Shown here: piece after piece, positions 1 through 9,612 of the stretch
Position numbering within the stretch: position 1 is the stretch's first letter
Layout: every line of letters begins with the position of its first letter
Source: CAZUMW01 sp964621615
GTDB lineage: Bacteria; Desulfobacterota; WTBG01; CAIYCZ01; CAIRTM01
Reading direction: 5' to 3'
Length of the DNA stretch: 64,000 nt
NCBI GenBank assembly: GCA_964621615.1
Contig: CAZUMW010000024.1
Coordinates: 1-64,000 of the forward strand
Notes under the pieces: model-generated
The model's input: only the letters and a program-made list of their open reading frames with translations
Database searches by the model: none
Told to the model about the DNA's origin: nothing
Made by a program: the position numbers and the translations under genes

Positions 1-3000
1 TTCTGACGACCCAGACGGTCATATTCAAAAGAAATGTCCGGGGTATCGTCTGAGTAGTCGATGTCGGTCAGTTCGCCGGTTGCAGGGGCATACGCATAGG
101 TTGTTACCACTGGAGAGCCATTTACCGTTCTGGCCCAGGTCCGGGTTTCAAGCTTTCCGCCGGCGGTGTAGGAGTAGGTTACACTTTTTCCCAGGGCATC
201 GGTTTTTGACTCCAGAAGTCCGGTTGCATTGTCGTATTCCCAGACGGTGGTGTCGGGTGTTCCGGCTGCAGCAGCAGGCCACAGCGGACTGTCCCACTGG
301 CTGCCCTCCCGGTATGTGTGCATTTTTTCAAGCTGTCCGTATCCGCCGTATTCATAGCGGACCGGATACACCGCCCCTCCCCACTGATGGGTCAGCTGAC
401 CGCGGCTGTTATAGCCATAGCGGGTAAATGTCCCGGCGGCGTTTTCCTCTGCTGTTTTTCTTCCTGTGTCAGGATCGTAATAACAGGTTGTGCGGTTTCC
501 TGCCGGATCCTGAATAAAGGAAACCTGTCCCCGGTTATTGTAACGGGTCAGGGTCGTTCCGGTTCGCGGATCGGTGACGCCGGTTCTGCGGCCCAGGGCG
601 TCATAGCTGTAGGTCGTCTTTACGCCGGTTTTGGAGGTGGATGACACGGGCAGCCCGTTAACGCTCACCGATCGTGCATTAACCCCGGAATCAGGATAGT
701 GTGTGGTGCGGATCTGTTTTTTGCTCCCCCGCAGGATGAAAACCTTTGAAACGGTTTTACTGCCGTGTATGTCAATTGATACCGTTTCGGCAGTCAGGTT
801 GTCAGATCCAAGGCCGGTAAGCCTGGTTCTGTTAATACCGGTAACAACCGGGGTGTCATCCCCGGCATCGGGATAGACCTTCTGCTGGTGCTCCTGCCAC
901 CAGAAGGCTGCTGTTTTCACGTAGCCTGACTGTGTTTCCTGTATCCGGTCGCTTCCGCCGCGGTCAAGCTTTCCGTTTGCATCAACATCGAGCCCGCTCA
1001 TGACCTGATTGCCAAGCCCGTCGTAGGCATAGAGGGTGTCGGCCTTCCCAGTTGCAGTGGTTTTTATGAGCTGCCCCGTATCGTTATAAAAATTTTCGGT
1101 TACCTGCAGGCTGCCCCCGAAACCGGGCTTTTCCACCCTCACCGTTCTGCCGAGAATATCGGTTACGGTTTTCTCCCACCGGGGCCCATCCGCCTCTCTG
1201 GTGTACACCGTGGTGTACTGCGTTCCGTCCAGGTTCACCCCGTATTCATAAAACCGCGGCACAACGGCGCTGCCGGTGACACTTTTAATCCTGCCGTCCC
1301 GGTAGCGCCCGGTAACCTCGGTTGCGCCGCCAGGGCGGATGACCGTCGTGATGCGGCCGCCCTGCTCATATGAATACCGGATCGTGAGCTGTGCCCCGTC
1401 GGTTCTTTCTATCAGGCGCCCTGCACGGTCATAGGCCGAGGTTGTTGTCCTGCTCAAATTACCCGCACTCACCGTTTCAGACAGCCTGCGGCCTGCGGCG
1501 TCACAGGTGTATGTGGTAATAATATCCGCCTGCCCCGCTGCGCCCTTTTTTGTTGCGGTTTTTATACGCTTCAGTGCATCGAGGCTGTACCGGGTGATGA
1601 TTCCTCTGGTGTCTGTTTCAGACGTTTTGCCGCAACAGCCCCAGCTGCTCTCAGATACCGTGCCCTCTGATGAGCGGGTTTTTACCGGACGGCCGAATTC
1701 GTCATAGTCTGTCTGCGTCCAGGAAACCGGCTCATATCCGCTGCCGGTATATACACAGGTCTTACTCAGGACCTGATTTCCCAGCTCATCATACACCGTC
1801 GTTTCTCTGGTTGTTTTCCGGGCTATTCCCTGCGGGTGCGTATCTGTTCCGTGCACGACGGTTTCACGCTCAAAGGCGCCGCCCCCGCCCGGCGTGAACG
1901 TTTTAGCCGCTTTGCTGTATGTTCCCCTCTCATAGCTGTAGGTGTCAACCCGGCCGTCGGGATAGGACACCGTGAGGGGTTTTCCTGCTTCCGGTCTGCC
2001 GGTCCCGCAGGCAGCATAGGTCTTAACCGTGCGCTGGTTTGCGCTTTCTCCGTAGGCGCTGTCAGGCCCCGCGCAGCGCTCAACGATTTCGGTGCGCGTG
2101 CCGTTATCTTCGTTAATATATGCATAAAAGGTTTTTTCGACAACCGTTCCGGCAACCTGCCTGGTTACGGTTCGCGGCCGGAACGAATCGGCATCGGCAC
2201 CGTCATCATCGGGGTCAACCGGATCAAACCCGTAGCGTACAACCTCAAGCTTATCGGCAGACGACGAGGGGCCTGCATCAAGAAACGGGCGCTCCTTTCT
2301 TGTTTTTCTTCCCTGCCGGTCATAAAAATAGCGCTCCCATGAGCCGTCGGGCTGTATCCGTAAGCGTATCCGGCCATAGCTGCCGCTGTCTGCGGGATCA
2401 TCATAATATGAAATCTGCGTGGTGAGGGCTGCTCCCTGCGGGTCCTGTATACGCTCGATCACGGCACGGCCCCAGTCAAAATCATGCAGAACCGTGAGGG
2501 TCTCTTCTGCCACCCTGCCGTCTGTTTCGCTGTAGAGGGTTTCGAAAACGCTTAGGTTTTTGGTTTCTTCATCATAGTCTTTTGTCTTTTCAACCACCTG
2601 CAGGCCGCCCGGTTTTCTAAGCAGCCAGGCCGCACGGGAGGCGTCCCATTCATAGGCATACACGTTTTCCTCACCGTCACGCAGCTCGGTCAGATGCAGC
2701 CGGGCATACCTGTCCGGGGCAGCATCGGGGTTTTCTATGCGCCAGGTAACGATCGGTACCGCTTCCGCCTCGATCTCATAGCGGCCGTCTTTTTTGCCGC
2801 CCCGGTCGGCTGAATCATAAAACCTGAGTTCATAGCGGTAGTCATCAAGCACTGCCACATCAAGCAGTGTCTGCCGCGCAGATACCTGCTTTATGGTTGC
2901 GTTGTCATCTGTTATAACCTCCGTATCCTCAGCAAGGCTTGAAAAAACGAGCTTTTCAGGCGTTGCAAGATCGGGGGTCATTTCCTCTGCGCTCAAAAAC

Positions 3001-6000
3001 AGATCGCCTGCTGAATACCCGTTTGCGGATTTTCCGAGGCTGAACCGGACATCGATGCTGCCTACATTTAAAAACCCCTTTCCGGGGATTCTACAATTGC
3101 CGCCGCGGCATTCGGCACAGCCGATATATACCCTGGCGGTTTTTATGCATTCGTCGTTATCGGCATCCTTTGCCGTTACAATGATCCAGCCGCTTCCGCT
3201 TTCCTGCCGCGGTGTTATTTCATAAACAGACCGTTCTGATTCTTTTTTCACATGGGTATCAAGCTGAATCGGCGGCTTACCATCATTACCGGCCACCTCT
3301 TCCGGCTTCCAGCTCCACTCCACAGTGACATGCGGGTCGGTAAGGTCGGCCGCAACAGCCGAGGTTTCACCAAACGCAATGGGAAACCTGTCCCCTTCTC
3401 GTCGTTTTAAACTTTCAATGCCGCACTTTATCGCCTCAAACGTTCCCCTGGTCCTGGCCGTGTTGTGTTCATTCAGACACATGACGCTTCGGTAATCCAT
3501 TGAAAGCTTAACCGTTACGGTGTCTCCGTGTTGTGCAAGCGGTGCATTGAAATAAAAATCACCGGAACTGCCCTCAATCGGGTCGGCATAACCGGTAAAG
3601 GTAAAGCCGTCTCCGGAACCGCTTACCGTCGGCTGAAGATTTTCATTATACGGCGCACCGCCGTACATGTTTATCACCCGGTAGGTTGCCGCTCGTTCTA
3701 CGCCGGGCTCAAAGGTTTTATTGCCTTCATAATCGATATATATAATAAGCGATGCCAGACCCACATACCGGGTATACACACTGGTTTCCACACTTTCCAC
3801 ATACACGATGCCCCAGGGGAAACGCTCCCGCCAGGCAGACGTACAGGCATCATAGATTATCCCCCCGATTGCATTGCCGTACTTTTGCATGCTGTCGGAA
3901 CTGGTGACCAGATTCTGAATCACCGTGTTTTTGTTTTCAGAATAGCTCAGCCAGCCGCCATGCCCCTCCGTGCTGAGCCAGTCAAGGACCGGGTCATACA
4001 GCTCCCCGCCGTTTGCCAGCCCTGAAATCAGATATGCGTTGCGGCAGGCAGCGTAGGGATCATCCCCCTGCGGGGTAACGCTGATAATGCCGGCACCCTG
4101 ATACTCACCAGCAGTGAGCCGCTGCCCGGGCACATACACTGTCTGGCCCAGATCAAGCTCCCGCTCGATTACCGTCATATCGGCAGCAGGCAGCAAGAGC
4201 CGCGGCAGGATGTCGGTCCGCGTCTCAGGCGTTATTTCATAGACCGGCACTGCCTCTCTATTTGCAATCTCCATGAGCTTTACCGCCGAGACAGCCTCCG
4301 AAGGAAACATCGTTTCAAGTGACAGATGCTCCCTTGCAGACATCGACGGACCCATCGCCGCAGCAAAGCGGACCCTGCTCATGAGATCTGCCGTCCGGGG
4401 GATAACAAGCTTACAGGTCGGCGCATCGAGCACCACGGTAGCGCTCTCGATCCCCACCGGAACATCACCGGCAATAAAAGCGCTTTTCAGATGGGCATAG
4501 CACAGGATGACATGCGGCTTTCTGAAGTGATACACTTTGTGCTGCCGGGCACGGATTTTATTGCTGCCGTCTGTCTGAAAATACCACAGAAGTCCGGTCA
4601 GATTCAGATGTTCGCCAACCGTGCGGTCCCGGTCTTGTGTCTGCTGCCTGAGGGCATCGTGAAGTCGTTCTGCCGCTTCGCGCAGACCGGTTTCCATGGT
4701 GCCGTCGATTCCCGGAACGATCGCCACATAATCACCGGCGGTTATGACACGATCATGCTGCCGGTCATGACCGGAGCTTCCCGATGGCTGCAGCGTTTCA
4801 ACGCGCAGCACCATATCGGTGCCCATGGTCACCCGGCCCCCGGTCCGGACAACCTGCCCGGAAAGCCTGATTACGGGTTCAAGCTCCATGAGATAACAGG
4901 GCACCGTGCCCGCATCCTCAAGATGTACGGCCCGGCAGGACAGCGTCAGGCGCCTGCCCAGAATACGCTGGTAGGGGATCTCCCAGTCAAGGTCAAGGCC
5001 GCTTCCAGCCTCTGCACGCTCTATCCCCTCAGGGCCGGCAAGGCGCACCCGCAGGCGGTAGCGCAGGCTGTCCGCCACGGTGCTGAACCGGCTGACTGCG
5101 CCGGTTTTAAACGGAAGCGTCACCGGCAGGATCGAACAGGTTTCAGGAACAATTTGCGTGTAGCCGGTCAGTTGCCTGATGGTCATGGTGTCCGGCAGAC
5201 AGTCCTGCACCTGTTTGCTGTATGCTTCGATCTGATCCGCAATATAGTCCCCGTCAACACCCGTGAACGACCCGTCCGGATTGTGCTGCATGTGCTGCTT
5301 CAGATACTCTGCCAGCCCTTCACCGTCAAAGGGCACCTCCGACGCGATATCCACTCCCGGCACCTCGCGCAGGCGCGTAAAGGCCGGTGCAAGCGGAACC
5401 CAGACACCGCTGCCGGTGCCGCGCCCGCCTCCGCGGTAGTTGCCGTAGGGAAGGTAGGCCTCAACCCAGATGTGGGTAAACCGCACCGCCCGTATTCTGC
5501 CGGTTTGTTCCTCAACAAGAGCGGTCACACCGGGAATGTCACCGCTTGCAAGCATCAGATCAACACAGGTGTCATCCTCAACGCCCAGCCACTCTTTAGC
5601 GCGCTCGATATCAACCGTCACCGGTGCGCGGCAGTACCGTGCCGGATAGCCGCTTGTGCGAAGGAGCGCGATCAGAAGACTCGCCTGATCAAGGTCATTG
5701 CCGCTTTTATCTGAAAGCACCCGCTGCGCACCTTTTAAGGCACCCCAGTAGGGCTGATACATAACCCTGTTTTTTACATATTCATACATCCTGACCGGAT
5801 CGTTTTTAAGGGTTTCGGCCAGAGCCTTAATGTCACCGGAGAACACGACATCCAGGCCGTCTTCAGCAAGATCGTCGGCCGCGGGCGCTGCTGCTGCGCT
5901 TTTCTTCTGCGGCCCGAAAAACCGGTACCTGTCACCTGCTGCGGCAACCAGTATCGGGCGCATATGAGCGGGCAGATCAAGATCCCAGGATACCGCATCC

Positions 6001-6662
6001 GACACAGCAGGCTGTGATCCGGTACCGTCCCCGGTAAAGGTGACCAGCCTGAAACCGCCTTCCTGTTTCATAAGGCCGAACCGCTTACGGTTTTTTGAAC
6101 GCTTTTTATCCACGGTCACCGGCTCACGCGGGGCCCGTTTCAAAGGCACACACGTTGCCCCGGGAAGCTGTCTGTTTGCACCGGCCCCGCTTGTTTTGTG
6201 CGCCCCTGTGTGCCGCAGACGCCTTACTCTGCTCAAATCACCCCAGGTATCAATAAGCCTGTCCGTATCCTGCTCTTCAAGGCGGTCAAGGAGCCTATGC
6301 ACCTGCCGCTCAATGGCCCCCGTTTTCTCACGGTGGCGCTCTGCAAGATCTGCCCGTCCTGCCTGCTCAAGCTGGTCCCCGATCCGGTCAAGAAGCCCGA
6401 TGAATTTTTCGTATCGGTCTTCAAAACCAGCTGTAGCGCGGCGAAGGGCCGTTCGTTCTTCATTGGCAGGAAGGTCCGCCTCGCGTTTTATCTTCATCCG
6501 GTACAAAATAGTGTCGATTTCCTGCCGCGCGGCGCCAACTTCGGATCCTGCCCGGTTAAACTCTTCAATGAGACCGGAAGAAACCGTTTCACCATCCGCA
6601 CACCGCAAAGAACAGATTAATGACAGAGCAAGGATAACCGGAACCAGCCAGCACTTTTTCAT
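1..6662 (-). CDS. Large secreted RHS-repeat protein with transglutaminase-like domain (C-terminus outside window)
   Basis: A reading frame that stays open from an ATG at 6662 to the window edge, at least 2,220 codons; I checked it in frame at several points. GGAGG lies 7 bases before the ATG. The N-terminus (MKKCWLVPVILALSLICSLR) is a signal peptide, so the protein is exported. A charged, helical region follows. A transglutaminase-like fold lies near residues 290-440, with GNDLDQASLLIALLRTSGYPARY and later FTHIWVEAYLPYG. In this motif the usual catalytic Cys is not visible, so it may be a binding rather than an enzymatic domain. From about residue 1,380 to the edge come many RHS/YD repeats such as YDELGNQV, YDRAGRL, YDALGRRTG and EYDRLGR. 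RHS shells usually enclose a variable C-terminal toxin or effector, but that end is not in view. Several long ORFs on the other strand here are shadows. Confidence 0.9.
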   Translation of the reverse strand, partial: MKKCWLVPVILALSLICSLRCADGETVSSGLIEEFNRAGSEVGAARQEIDTILYRMKIKREADLPANEERTALRRATAGFEDRYEKFIGLLDRIGDQLEQAGRADLAERHREKTGAIERQVHRLLDRLEEQDTDRLIDTWGDLSRVRRLRHTGAHKTSGAGANRQLPGATCVPLKRAPREPVTVDKKRSKNRKRFGLMKQEGGFRLVTFTGDGTGSQPAVSDAVSWDLDLPAHMRPILVAAAGDRYRFFGPQKKSAAAAPAADDLAEDGLDVVFSGDIKALAETLKNDPVRMYEYVKNRVMYQPYWGALKGAQRVLSDKSGNDLDQASLLIALLRTSGYPARYCRAPVTVDIERAKEWLGVEDDTCVDLMLASGDIPGVTALVEEQTGRIRAVRFTHIWVEAYLPYGNYRGGGRGTGSGVWVPLAPAFTRLREVPGVDIASEVPFDGEGLAEYLKQHMQHNPDGSFTGVDGDYIADQIEAYSKQVQDCLPDTMTIRQLTGYTQIVPETCSILPVTLPFKTGAVSRFSTVADSLRYRLRVRLAGPEGIERAEAGSGLDLDWEIPYQRILGRRLTLSCRAVHLEDAGTVPCYLMELEPVIRLSGQVVRTGGRVTMGTDMVLRVETLQPSGSSGHDRQHDRVITAGDYVAIVPGIDGTMETGLREAAERLHDALRQQTQDRDRTVGEHLNLTGLLWYFQTDGSNKIRARQHKVYHFRKPHVILCYAHLKSAFIAGDVPVGIESATVVLDAPTCKLVIPRTADLMSRVRFAAAMGPSMSAREHLSLETMFPSEAVSAVKLMEIANREAVPVYEITPETRTDILPRLLLPAADMTVIERELDLGQTVYVPGQRLTAGEYQGAGIISVTPQGDDPYAACRNAYLISGLANGGELYDPVLDWLSTEGHGGWLSYSENKNTVIQNLVTSSDSMQKYGNAIGGIIYDACTSAWRERFPWGIVYVESVETSVYTRYVGLASLIIYIDYEGNKTFEPGVERAATYRVINMYGGAPYNENLQPTVSGSGDGFTFTGYADPIEGSSGDFYFNAPLAQHGDTVTVKLSMDYRSVMCLNEHNTARTRGTFEAIKCGIESLKRREGDRFPIAFGETSAVAADLTDPHVTVEWSWKPEEVAGNDGKPPIQLDTHVKKESERSVYEITPRQESGSGWIIVTAKDADNDECIKTARVYIGCAECRGGNCRIPGKGFLNVGSIDVRFSLGKSANGYSAGDLFLSAEEMTPDLATPEKLVFSSLAEDTEVITDDNATIKQVSARQTLLDVAVLDDYRYELRFYDSADRGGKKDGRYEIEAEAVPIVTWRIENPDAAPDRYARLHLTELRDGEENVYAYEWDASRAAWLLRKPGGLQVVEKTKDYDEETKNLSVFETLYSETDGRVAEETLTVLHDFDWGRAVIERIQDPQGAALTTQISYYDDPADSGSYGRIRLRIQPDGSWERYFYDRQGRKTRKERPFLDAGPSSSADKLEVVRYGFDPVDPDDDGADADSFRPRTVTRQVAGTVVEKTFYAYINEDNGTRTEIVERCAGPDSAYGESANQRTVKTYAACGTGRPEAGKPLTVSYPDGRVDTYSYERGTYSKAAKTFTPGGGGAFERETVVHGTDTHPQGIARKTTRETTVYDELGNQVLSKTCVYTGSGYEPVSWTQTDYDEFGRPVKTRSSEGTVSESSWGCCGKTSETDTRGIITRYSLDALKRIKTATKKGAAGQADIITTYTCDAAGRRLSETVSAGNLSRTTTSAYDRAGRLIERTDGAQLTIRYSYEQGGRITTVIRPGGATEVTGRYRDGRIKSVTGSAVVPRFYEYGVNLDGTQYTTVYTREADGPRWEKTVTDILGRTVRVEKPGFGGSLQVTENFYNDTGQLIKTTATGKADTLYAYDGLGNQVMSGLDVDANGKLDRGGSDRIQETQSGYVKTAAFWWQEHQQKVYPDAGDDTPVVTGINRTRLTGLGSDNLTAETVSIDIHGSKTVSKVFILRGSKKQIRTTHYPDSGVNARSVSVNGLPVSSTSKTGVKTTYSYDALGRRTGVTDPRTGTTLTRYNNRGQVSFIQDPAGNRTTCYYDPDTGRKTAEENAAGTFTRYGYNSRGQLTHQWGGAVYPVRYEYGGYGQLEKMHTYREGSQWDSPLWPAAAAGTPDTTVWEYDNATGLLESKTDALGKSVTYSYTAGGKLETRTWARTVNGSPVVTTYAYAPATGELTDIDYSDDTPDISFEYDRLGRQ

Positions 6663-6806
6663 TACAGACCTCCAGAGGGTTAAAACAAAAAAAGCCGTAT
6701 CCATACACACACGACAGAAAAAGTCTGCCCCGTGCATGAATACCGGTCCCGTCCGGCAGAAAGAGTGGTGGCCGCCACATCTGCCGAACCTGTTCATTTT
6801 TACGCT

Positions 6807-6833
6807 GTTAATGAACCGAAATGGTTCATTAAC
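6807..6833. promoter_or_regulatory. Perfect 11-bp inverted repeat, possible operator upstream of the RHS gene
   Basis: GTTAATGAACC, a 5-base spacer, then GGTTCATTAAC. The arms match perfectly. There is no T-run, so it does not look like a terminator. It lies about 145 bp before the RHS start codon, in AT-rich DNA, where a dimeric repressor or activator could bind. The regulator is unknown. The rest of 6663-7050 holds no gene I can support. Confidence 0.5.
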
Positions 6834-7050
6834 ACAAAAGATATTACTTTATGTTTAATTCGTGCGCAAGAAAAAGCTTTCGATTTAATTAATTTTTTCT
6901 TTTTAATTTAAGTCATGAACTATTAGCGCGCTATCTGTTTGTGCGCACCACTGTTCAGGATCAAAAATAGCGGGAGCCCGCACCTCGGCAGGAAAAGGAG
7001 GGGAACAATAAAGCCGGAAGGAAGCCCCTCACAAAAAATATGTTCGGGGA

Positions 7051-7317
7051 TCAAGCTGTTTGAGTGTCTTGTGCGGTAGTGATTTCTTTTTTAAGCTGCC
7101 GTATTTCTTTTTTCAGTGATAGTATTTTTATGACATCAAGAAGGCTGCCGGCAATCACTCCGATAAAAAACGGCACCAGAATAACAGTCCACAGGGGCAG
7201 CTTCACACTGATATCAGTATAGTATGATATCTGCACCTGCTGCGTGTTTTTCATACAAAAGGTGACCAGGACAAAAAGAATTAATACAATGCCGCATGTG
7301 TTAAGAAACGTTCTCAT
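7051..7317 (-). CDS. LapA/DUF1049-family inner-membrane protein
   Basis: 88 residues. Two hydrophobic segments (about 6-22 and 43-63) flank a short periplasmic stretch with NTQQVQISYYTDISVKLPLW, which is the LapA (DUF1049) pattern. A charged coiled tail follows (KKEIRQLKKEI). LapA proteins in Gram-negatives take part in lipopolysaccharide assembly at the inner membrane. That role is a family inference here, since its usual partner lapB is not adjacent. The small HTH gene lies upstream on the same strand. Confidence 0.75.
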   Translation of the reverse strand: MRTFLNTCGIVLILFVLVTFCMKNTQQVQISYYTDISVKLPLWTVILVPFFIGVIAGSLLDVIKILSLKKEIRQLKKEITTAQDTQTA

Positions 7318-7369
7318 ATACCCTCTTCCGTGTTCGCATTACCGGTTGCGTTACACATGAGGTATATAT

Positions 7370-7573
7370 TCATTCTTCGTCCGTGTCAAGCATCTGTTTG
7401 GAAATGATTTCAAGGATCTTGTCTTTTCTGAACCGCCATGAGTTTCCGACCCGGAACCCGGGAAGCTGGCCCTTTTTCACCAGTTTGTAAATGGTGATTT
7501 TCGATAATTTCAAAAATTCCGCCACTTCTTCAACCGTCATAATCTGTGAATCATCTGCACTTTGCTGCATCAT
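7370..7573 (-). CDS. Small excisionase-family (MerR-like HTH) DNA-binding protein
   Basis: 67 residues, almost entirely one helix-turn-helix domain: MTVEEVAEFLKLSKITIYKL, then KKGQLPGFRVGNSWRFRK. This is the helix_turn_helix_17/excisionase-type fold, in which a winged HTH reads DNA and the GFRVG..WRF strand forms the wing. The same module forms the N-terminus of the regulator at 49694-50602. No integrase, phage gene or att site is nearby, so it is more likely a stand-alone regulator than a true excisionase. Confidence 0.8.
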   Translation of the reverse strand: MMQQSADDSQIMTVEEVAEFLKLSKITIYKLVKKGQLPGFRVGNSWRFRKDKILEIISKQMLDTDEE

Positions 7574-7610
7574 GGCACTGTACCCCGTTTAATAAATTGT
7601 ATTTTATTCG

Positions 7611-7628
7611 ATTATAGTATAAGTACAA
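7611..7628 (-). promoter_or_regulatory. Promoter-like 18-bp motif before the HTH gene (copy 1)
   Basis: On the minus strand it reads TTGTACTTATACTATAAT and includes TATAAT-like hexamers. It lies about 40 bp before the start of the small HTH gene. A near-identical copy, 16 of 18 bases, precedes the small acidic protein at 18067-18258. It could be a core promoter or a shared regulator site. Confidence 0.4.
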
Positions 7629-7934
7629 TTTTCTTCTAGTCGAGAGCCTTTCACCAGTATATTTATTTATTATCTGCTGCCTTTACTGTTTAACACAAAA
7701 AAAATTTATTTCAATAAAAATTGTTTTTATTTTAGCAATAAAAAGCACCAAAATAATTGTGTTTATTTAAATCAATTCGAAACATGTTGATATTTCTTAT
7801 ATTTATTTTTTGAAGCAAATGGTACGGCTGGCCGCCAAAAATATAAAATCAGCATTTTTTTTACTTTTTGTTACAACACAGAGAAACCGCTGCCGTCTGA
7901 GCCTATATGATATCTGTGAACCGGTATACTTTGA

Positions 7935-7962
7935 TTGCAAAACAACATAAAAACGTTATACT
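7935..7962 (+). promoter_or_regulatory. Sigma-70-type promoter for the AMMECR1 gene
   Basis: TTGCAA at 7935-7940, a 16-base spacer and TATACT at 7957-7962, about 44 bp before the AMMECR1 start codon. Both hexamers are close to consensus and no other promoter candidate in this gap is as good. Confidence 0.5.
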
Positions 7963-8005
7963 GTATAAAGCACTCATGGCTTTATCGTTTTAACCTGTTT
8001 CTTAT

Positions 8006-8683
8006 ATGATATATCTTATGCGGATGCCCGTGCGACCGTTTCTTGTTTGTGCCATCATGTCGTGTCTGCTCGCAGCCGGCGGCGGACTGCGTGCGTCCAG
8101 CCACGCCCCTCTCACCAGCAAAGAACAAAAAATACTGCTCGCCGTCGCTCGGGATACCCTTGACAGCAGCCTGTCGGGCAAGCCGCTCCCCCGGGTTCAC
8201 TCATATCAGCTGAGCGATGCACTGAAAAAAAAGTGCGGCGTTTTTGTCACGCTTAAAACAAAAGGCACCGGAAAGCTCCGGGGCTGTATCGGCTATATTA
8301 CCGGCAGACAGGCGCTAGCCGAAGCAGTAAGGAACTGCACCGTTATGGCGGCCACCCGCGACACCCGGTTTCCCCCGATGAAACATGGCGAGGCAGAGAC
8401 CGTTTTCATAGAGATTTCCGTATTGACACCGCTTAAAAAAATTCATACGATTGCAGAGATAGAAGTCGGTTCTCATGGCCTGTTTATAGAAAACAGCGGC
8501 CGCAGCGGACTGCTGCTGCCCCAGGTGCCTGTTGACTGGGGTTGGAATAAGAAGCAGTTTCTTCAGGCTGTCTGCCGCAAGGCGGGGCTGCCGCACTCAG
8601 CGTGGCAGGAAGACGGCACACATCTGTATATATTCTCAGCGCAGGTATGGACCGAAACGGGCGTAACAGAAACCGGGCACTGA
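8006..8683 (+). CDS. Exported AMMECR1-domain protein (AmmeMemoRadiSam protein A family)
   Basis: 225 residues. The AMMECR1 fold is recognised by LRGCIG (91-96), TRDTRFPP, and HGLFIENSGRSGLLLPQVP followed by VDWGW. The family is often found beside a Memo protein and a radical SAM protein (the AmmeMemoRadiSam set), but neither is next to it here. Unusually, the domain is preceded by a hydrophobic signal-peptide-like segment (about residues 8-34), suggesting export or membrane attachment. The start is uncertain: ATG at 8006, 8021 or 8027 would all keep the signal. The biochemical activity of the family is not settled. Confidence 0.85.
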   Translation: MIYLMRMPVRPFLVCAIMSCLLAAGGGLRASSHAPLTSKEQKILLAVARDTLDSSLSGKPLPRVHSYQLSDALKKKCGVFVTLKTKGTGKLRGCIGYITGRQALAEAVRNCTVMAATRDTRFPPMKHGEAETVFIEISVLTPLKKIHTIAEIEVGSHGLFIENSGRSGLLLPQVPVDWGWNKKQFLQAVCRKAGLPHSAWQEDGTHLYIFSAQVWTETGVTETGH

Positions 8684-8730
8684 CCGGTTGTGTTAAACTT
8701 TTAACAAAACGATTTCTCGGAGGAAAATCA

Positions 8731-9519
8731 ATGAATAAAAAACTGTTTACACTGGCAGGGGCGTTTTGTGCCTTCTGTGTTTTGTGCTGCTGCCTCTCCG
8801 GCACAGCGCATGCGGCAATAACCTTCTCGGTTGAGTCGGGGCAGGACGGTTTCTTCATGCGCTATACCATACCATTCATCGGCATCGGACGGGTAACCCT
8901 TGATAACCCCGGCGACAGTGACACCATCCCTGTTTCTTTCGGGCTGATTAAACTCGCTGATGTCGAACTTGAGCTGAACAGCATCCAAACCAACGCCTGC
9001 AGCCTGCATTATGTTATCGTAAGCTCCTACATTCCCGAGCCGGCACCGGAGGGGGATATCTCCGTACCGTTCGGCAGCTTCGGGGCAGTTGCCAATCTTA
9101 TGGGCAAACGGTTTATGCGAACCGGCGATAAGGATATCGACATTTCATTGCTGCTTACAAATAATCAGACTCGATACGAGGTCATCGCCGACATTCCCGG
9201 ACTGGTTGATGACAGCTGGTCAGGCACTGCCGATCCATCAAACAGTATTATCGAGGAACAGGTAACCAACCCGGAAAGCGGTGCGACAATTGCCGATGTG
9301 GGGCTGACGCTTGATTATTCACTGCCGTTTTTCACCAATATCACCTATGATATTACATTTTATCTGTCGGCCCCGGGCTCGCAGGATGGTACGGATAATG
9401 CCACAGACACCCAGATCCCGCCGATACAGGGCGGGCCGGTCCCCGTCCCGAACGGCAGCTATCACTTCTGGGCTGATATCGATGAAACTGCCGTGCCCGA
9501 GTTCCCGAACGCTGAATGA
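8731..9519 (+). CDS. Secreted protein of unknown function
   Basis: 262 residues from ATG 8731, chosen because TCGGAGGAAAATCA precedes it and the signal peptide starts there; an upstream in-frame start at 8602 would run inside the AMMECR1 gene. The signal peptide is textbook (MNKKLFTLAGAFCAFCVLCC, cleavage after GTAHA). The mature part is acidic, rich in beta-type sequence and poor in Cys and Lys. I do not recognise a family. It follows the AMMECR1 gene by about 50 bp, so the two may be co-transcribed, and a strong terminator follows it. Confidence 0.8.
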   Translation: MNKKLFTLAGAFCAFCVLCCCLSGTAHAAITFSVESGQDGFFMRYTIPFIGIGRVTLDNPGDSDTIPVSFGLIKLADVELELNSIQTNACSLHYVIVSSYIPEPAPEGDISVPFGSFGAVANLMGKRFMRTGDKDIDISLLLTNNQTRYEVIADIPGLVDDSWSGTADPSNSIIEEQVTNPESGATIADVGLTLDYSLPFFTNITYDITFYLSAPGSQDGTDNATDTQIPPIQGGPVPVPNGSYHFWADIDETAVPEFPNAE

Positions 9520-9535
9520 TGGGTTGCCTTTCGGC

Positions 9536-9577
9536 GCACAAAAAAACCTGTGTGGGCGCGCACGGGTTTTTTTGTGC
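9536..9577. terminator. Strong intrinsic terminator after the secreted-protein gene
   Basis: GCACAAAAAAACC, short GTG-containing stem and loop, then GGTTTTTTTGTGC. The hairpin has A- and T-runs on opposite sides, so it can work in both directions. It begins 17 bp after the stop codon at 9519. Confidence 0.85.
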
Positions 9578-9612
9578 ACAAAATCCTTCAGGTAGCAATC
9601 CGGTAAAACGCG

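Larger units (their letters stand above)
7574..8005. other. AT-rich divergent intergenic region
   Basis: About 430 bp between the HTH gene (minus) and the AMMECR1 gene (plus), strikingly AT-rich with many A and T runs. It carries a promoter-like element at each end, listed separately. I see no ORF, RNA fold or repeat array. DNA of this kind often binds nucleoid proteins. Confidence 0.6.

Noticed and set aside
4326..5714. 462-residue plus-strand ORF
   Set aside because: Antisense shadow of the RHS gene; no ribosome site and no family, while the minus frame shows clear domain motifs.
7370..7573. Phage or integrative element suggested by an excisionase-type gene
   Set aside because: No integrase, att repeats, tRNA target or phage genes nearby; this HTH type is common in ordinary regulators.
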